From Myxococcales bacterium (GTDB lineage Bacteria; Myxococcota; Polyangia; Fen-1088), in NCBI GenBank assembly GCA_003153875.1, contig PMBY01000169.1:26227-33259 (forward strand): a DNA stretch of 7,033 nucleotides. The letters run 5' to 3'. Each line of letters opens with the position of its first letter. The stretch's first letter is position 1. The notes under the pieces were generated by a model. That model was not told the DNA's origin. It saw only the letters and a list, made by a program, of their open reading frames with translations, and searched no databases. The position numbers and the translations under genes are program-made. Positions 6,067-7,033 of this stretch are shown here, in pieces.

Positions 6067-7033
6067 CTACGCGCGAGCAGACTGCGGTTCGCAACGTGGG
6101 CCTGCTGCTGATGCTGCGGGGCTTGTTGGTCGTTGGTGGTGTGGTGGTCGCCGCGGTAGTTCCGCGCCTAATGGGGCCTACCGGCTACGGCCAGGTGGCG
6201 CTCTTGGTGTCGCTGAGTTTCTGGTTCACGCTGGCCGCCAGTCTGGGGTTCACCCAGGTGATGGGCCGCCACCTGCCCGGCTTTGGCCAGAGCAGCGACG
6301 AGGACGGCTTGCGCAGTTTTTTCGGAGGCCTGCTGGCTATACGAATCGTGGCGGGCTTGCTGGTCGCGGCGCTGTACTTGGTCGTCACCATCACCTGGCT
6401 GCGTGACCTCGATGCGGTGGCTATGGCTGTCCTGGCCGGGGCCGTGGTGGTGCGGGCGCCGGCGGGGTTGTACTTCTCTCTCCACCTGGGGCTCAACCAG
6501 GCGGCGCGCTGGGGTGTCGCGGATATTCTGCGGCAGTGGGGGACCTTGGCCTTCATGCTGCCTGGGTACTTGATGGGTGGGTTACGTGGTGCCGCCCTGG
6601 GCGTGTTGTTGGCCGAGCTGGTGGTCCTGCTGGTGGGCCACGTCGGGGCGCGGCCCTATCTGAGATGGGCGGCCCTTCGTATTGATTGGCACGGCCTGTG
6701 GCCGTATTTGCGTTTTGGATTGATCTTCTACGTCAGCGACTTGGTTCTGGCGGGGTTCGAGCGCAGCGGCGAAGCCTTGGTGCGAGCCATGTGTGGCGAC
6801 TACGCTCAGGTCGGCTTTTTCGGCGTGGCCTATTCGGCCTTTCTCACAGGGGCGGTGGGGATTCCGCAGATCGCGCTGGCGTTTGCCCCACTTCTAACCG
6901 TACTGCGCCTGGAAGGTGACCGGGCTGCGCTGCGCTTGTGGATCGAGCGTTTGTTGAAATGGCTGGCGCTGGGGAGCGTGGTGGTGGTGCTGGCGGCCGT
7001 GCTGGTGGGCAAGGATCTCGTGCCCCTGGTGCT
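6063..7033 (+). CDS. Wzx-like polysaccharide flippase (MOP superfamily), 3' end outside the window
   Basis: The frame is open from ATG 6063 to the window edge without a stop, giving 323 residues of a protein that is usually about 420-500 long. The ATG overlaps the TGA of the flavoprotein gene (ATGA), a sign of coupled translation; no separate Shine-Dalgarno is needed. The sequence is strongly hydrophobic with many predicted membrane helices, for example about 13-34, 44-63, 92-111, 118-137, 160-178, 179-194, 217-231, 252-280 and 300-316. Between helices one and two it has PRLMGPTGYGQVALLVS (34-50), typical of the O-antigen/teichoic-acid exporter family. A later segment, DYAQVGFFGVAYSAF (246-260), matches the characteristic evGlYs-Ay region. 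Such proteins move undecaprenyl-linked glycan units from the cytoplasmic to the periplasmic leaflet. With the preceding flavoprotein it marks the start of a surface-glycan gene cluster that continues to the right. The family is well supported; the glycan is unknown. Confidence 0.88.
   Translation, partial: MTTREQTAVRNVGLLLMLRGLLVVGGVVVAAVVPRLMGPTGYGQVALLVSLSFWFTLAASLGFTQVMGRHLPGFGQSSDEDGLRSFFGGLLAIRIVAGLLVAALYLVVTITWLRDLDAVAMAVLAGAVVVRAPAGLYFSLHLGLNQAARWGVADILRQWGTLAFMLPGYLMGGLRGAALGVLLAELVVLLVGHVGARPYLRWAALRIDWHGLWPYLRFGLIFYVSDLVLAGFERSGEALVRAMCGDYAQVGFFGVAYSAFLTGAVGIPQIALAFAPLLTVLRLEGDRAALRLWIERLLKWLALGSVVVVLAAVLVGKDLVPLV

Overview
The window is a GC-rich, densely coded bacterial segment with G/C-heavy third codon positions. 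It holds six protein genes on both strands, and I see no tRNA, rRNA, transposase or CRISPR array. The mix suggests a Gram-negative deltaproteobacterium-like organism, perhaps Myxococcota: a PilT-type motor ATPase with an unusual architecture, a Lys-rich coiled-coil lipoprotein, a B12-dependent ribonucleotide reductase, rubrerythrin, a glycan-export pair, and a CACAGAG-type intergenic palindrome. That placement is inference; no marker gene here settles it.

Layout. Positions 19-519 (minus) encode rubrerythrin, a peroxide-reducing diiron protein. Positions 599-718 hold a large imperfect inverted repeat built from three 9-bp-spaced CACAGAG units per arm. It directly abuts the stop codon of the next minus-strand gene, a PilT-family retraction ATPase (719-2230) that appears to carry two copies of the PilT N-terminal PAS-like domain. 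Positions 2231-2404 are a divergent intergenic region with a good sigma70-like promoter reading right. It drives a small lipoprotein gene (2405-2722), whose product looks like a Braun-type helical lipoprotein with a polybasic tail. Only 16 bases on, in convergent orientation, lies a class II (adenosylcobalamin-dependent) ribonucleotide reductase, nrdJ (2739-4565, minus). A 133-base divergent gap leads to a plus-strand operon: a UDP-galactopyranose-mutase/protoporphyrinogen-oxidase-like flavoprotein (4699-6066), coupled by an ATGA overlap to a Wzx-like polysaccharide flippase (6063 to beyond the window end).

How the genes fit together. The right-hand pair looks like the start of a surface-polysaccharide locus: one gene for a flavin-dependent step on a sugar or lipid-linked glycan, one for moving the glycan across the inner membrane. 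The other genes look like separate housekeeping or accessory units. Rubrerythrin and the oxygen-independent NrdJ both suit a microaerobic or fluctuating-oxygen lifestyle. I found no clear new defence or mobile system. The features most worth a second look are the palindromic repeat, the duplicated N-domain of the PilT protein, and the heptad/Cys/poly-Lys lipoprotein.
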